From assembly GCA_011391855.1 (NCBI GenBank), contig JAABPT010000003.1, positions 1-10,063 of the forward strand: 10,063 nt of DNA, written 5' to 3'. Both the position numbers and the translations under genes were made by a program. This stretch comes from Burkholderiales bacterium. Its GTDB lineage: Bacteria; Pseudomonadota; Gammaproteobacteria; Burkholderiales; Burkholderiaceae_C. Shown piece by piece: positions 8,232 to 10,063 of this stretch (position 1 is its first letter; each line of letters begins with the position of its first letter). The notes beneath the pieces were generated by a model, which saw nothing but the letters and a program-made list of their open reading frames with translations, was not told where the DNA came from and searched no databases.

Positions 8232-8687
8232 ATGCCTGCGCCGCTGCTCGTCTTCGGCTGGGGCAATGCCAGCCGCGGTGACGACGCGCTGGGGCCGCTT
8301 TTCGTGCAGCGGCTGGACGAGCAACTCGACGCGGCACAACGCAGCCGCGTGGAACTGCTGGAGGACTACCAGTTGCAGGTCGAACATGCGCTGGACCTCG
8401 TCGGCCGCGAGCGCATTCTGTTCGTCGACGCGAGCGTCGATGGAGCTAGGTCTTTCACCGCGGCGCCGGTGGCGGCCGCCGAGTCCGCACAAGCGGCCAG
8501 CCACGCACTTTCGCCGGCTGAGCTGCTGCGCGTCTACCTGCAGCTCAACGGCGAAACGGCGCCACCCTGCATGCTGCTGGCCATCTGCGGCGAGCGCTTC
8601 GGGCTCGGTGAGGTCTTGAGCGAAGCGGCGGCGTCGAACCTCGAAGCCGCTCTGCGCTGGGCGCGTGGTTGGGTCGGCGAATCCTGA
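8232..8687 (+). CDS. hoxW: Hydrogenase maturation endopeptidase HoxW (151 aa)
   Basis: Nickel-dependent protease (HybD/HyaD family) that removes the HoxH C-terminal peptide after Ni insertion. The glycine-rich motif GWGNASRGDDALGP opens the protein. The likely Ni-sensing residues by comparison with E. coli HybD (Glu16, Asp62, His93) are Asp18, Asp66 (FVDAS) and His91 (SHALSP). The stretch YQLQVEHALDL is the hallmark I know from HoxW of NAD-linked hydrogenases and helps separate it from other maturation proteases. Length fits the family. It is the last gene of the operon, 12 bp after hoxH, and converges on the flavodoxin gene across a 32-bp gap in which I see no convincing terminator hairpin. 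Confidence 0.95.
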   Translation: MPAPLLVFGWGNASRGDDALGPLFVQRLDEQLDAAQRSRVELLEDYQLQVEHALDLVGRERILFVDASVDGARSFTAAPVAAAESAQAASHALSPAELLRVYLQLNGETAPPCMLLAICGERFGLGEVLSEAAASNLEAALRWARGWVGES

Positions 8688-8719
8688 GCCCAGGTCCCGC
8701 GCCCGCCTGCCCACGCGCG

Positions 8720-9271
8720 TCAGGCGATGCGCGTCACTGCCTGGGCGATGCGCTGGCCGAAGGCGCGCGCCGTGGCCAGGTCGCCTGCCACCATCTCGTC
8801 GACCGAGGCGTCCGAAGGCGTGGTCGTCATCAGGCCGGAAGACGAACCCACGTAGTTGAGGTCGTCGCGCGTGGCAGCCTTGCTGTTGCTCGGCATCATG
8901 CCGGTGCCCACCCAAAGCATGCCGTGCTGCTGGCTCAGCGTGAACAGGTAGTGCAGCGTCGAGTGCTTGTCGCCGTTCATGGTGGCGCTGTTGGTGAAGC
9001 CGGCGGCGATCTTGTCCTTCCAGACCTGCGTGAACCAAGGCTTGCTGGAGGCGTCGGCAAACTTCTTGAACTGCCAGCTCACGCTGCCCATGTAGGTGGG
9101 GGAGCCGAAGACCACGGCCTTGGCCGCGGCCAGTTGCTCCCAGCCGCCTTCGGGCAGATTGCCTTCGGCGTCGATGGCCAGCAGCGTGCCGCCGCTGCCT
9201 TCGGCCACGGCTTGCGCAACCTTGGCGGTGTGGCCGTAGCCGCTGTGAAAGACGATGACGATGTTGCTCAT
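8720..9271 (-). CDS. Flavodoxin family / NAD(P)H-dependent FMN-binding oxidoreductase (183 aa)
   Basis: Flavodoxin-fold protein, probably a cytoplasmic FMN enzyme of the WrbA/NAD(P)H:quinone reductase kind. The first strand and FMN-phosphate loop are MSNIVIVFHSGYGHTAKVA (loop at residues 10-15), and the second flavin-contact motif is GSPTYMGSVSWQFKKF (from residue 56). A later segment rich in G and S (YVGSSSGLM, about 140) may form the third flavin loop. A ribosome site AAGGA stands 7 bases before the ATG. It follows the pirin gene on the same strand after 93 bp and faces hoxW. Pairing with pirin suggests a role in redox or oxidative-stress handling. Its substrate cannot be told from sequence, and WrbA proper is somewhat longer (about 198 aa), so I give no symbol. 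Confidence 0.9.
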   Translation of the reverse strand: MSNIVIVFHSGYGHTAKVAQAVAEGSGGTLLAIDAEGNLPEGGWEQLAAAKAVVFGSPTYMGSVSWQFKKFADASSKPWFTQVWKDKIAAGFTNSATMNGDKHSTLHYLFTLSQQHGMLWVGTGMMPSNSKAATRDDLNYVGSSSGLMTTTPSDASVDEMVAGDLATARAFGQRIAQAVTRIA

Positions 9272-9308
9272 GGTGGTTTCCTTGGGTTGTAGAAGGAGTG
9301 ATGGTTGA

Positions 9309-9326
9309 TGCGGCGTCGCTGCCGCA
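9309..9326 (-). repeat. Short inverted repeat between the pirin and flavodoxin genes
   Basis: TGCGGC and GCCGCA form a perfect 6-bp stem around a 6-base loop, about 40 bp after the pirin stop. No T-run follows on the minus strand, so it is not a typical intrinsic terminator; it could be an mRNA-processing hairpin, an operator or chance in GC-rich DNA. Confidence 0.25.
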
Positions 9327-9364
9327 GCAAGGTCGGTGATGTGTACAGCGCTGCGCCGACTGCG

Positions 9365-10063
<699 letters not shown>

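Noticed and set aside
8688..8719. A terminator between the convergent hoxW and flavodoxin genes
   Set aside because: Only a 4-bp CAGG/CCTG pairing with no T-run is visible; not enough to call.
6351..9038. A very long minus-strand open frame (895 codons) opposite hoxY, hoxH, hoxW and part of the flavodoxin gene
   Set aside because: Its translation is rich in His, Arg, Ala, Val and Gly with no family signature. It is the expected mirror of GC-rich coding sequence with biased third positions, and the opposite strand carries clear hydrogenase genes.

Overview
The window is GC-rich (close to 70 % by eye) and densely coded with strong G/C bias at codon third positions. The protein families and the adjacency of a soluble NAD-linked hydrogenase, a PfaA-like ketosynthase and a pirin/flavodoxin pair suggest a beta-proteobacterium of the order Burkholderiales (Comamonadaceae-like). 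That placement rests on overall impression and was not tested by a search. I see no tRNA, rRNA, CRISPR array, insertion sequence or phage gene.

Left part (about 1-3472), all on the minus strand. A membrane protein of the DUF599 family (2759-3472) is followed by an acyl-CoA dehydrogenase (916-2619). 44 bp further on comes the N-terminal 290 residues of a large beta-ketoacyl synthase / polyketide synthase-type protein (1-871), which runs off the left edge. The dehydrogenase and synthase look like one operon of a fatty-acid or polyketide pathway. The KS resembles the PfaA type of PUFA/polyketide synthases.

Centre (3599-8687), all on the plus strand: a compact five-gene operon, hoxF-hoxU-hoxY-hoxH-hoxW. 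It encodes a cytoplasmic, NAD(P)-linked bidirectional [NiFe] hydrogenase (group 3d) and its maturation endopeptidase. HoxH carries the Ni-Fe site and HoxY the proximal Fe-S cluster. HoxU carries the electron-relay clusters, and HoxF carries FMN, the NAD(H) site and the terminal cluster. HoxW trims the HoxH C-terminus after nickel insertion. The genes overlap by 4 bp (F/U, U/Y) or are 12-18 bp apart, so they are almost certainly co-transcribed. No hyp maturation genes, hoxI or hydrogenase regulator lie in the window.

Right part (8720-10063), minus strand, convergent with hoxW: a pirin-family protein (5' end cut by the right edge) followed by a flavodoxin-family protein, a common redox or stress-associated pair.

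I found no clearly undescribed system. The points most worth a second look are the half-lost Fe-S site in the N-terminal domain of HoxF, the duplicated Ala-rich tail of HoxU, the longer-than-usual cleavable tail of HoxH, the G-run-rich divergent promoter region before hoxF, and the KS/acyl-CoA dehydrogenase operon continuing off the left edge.
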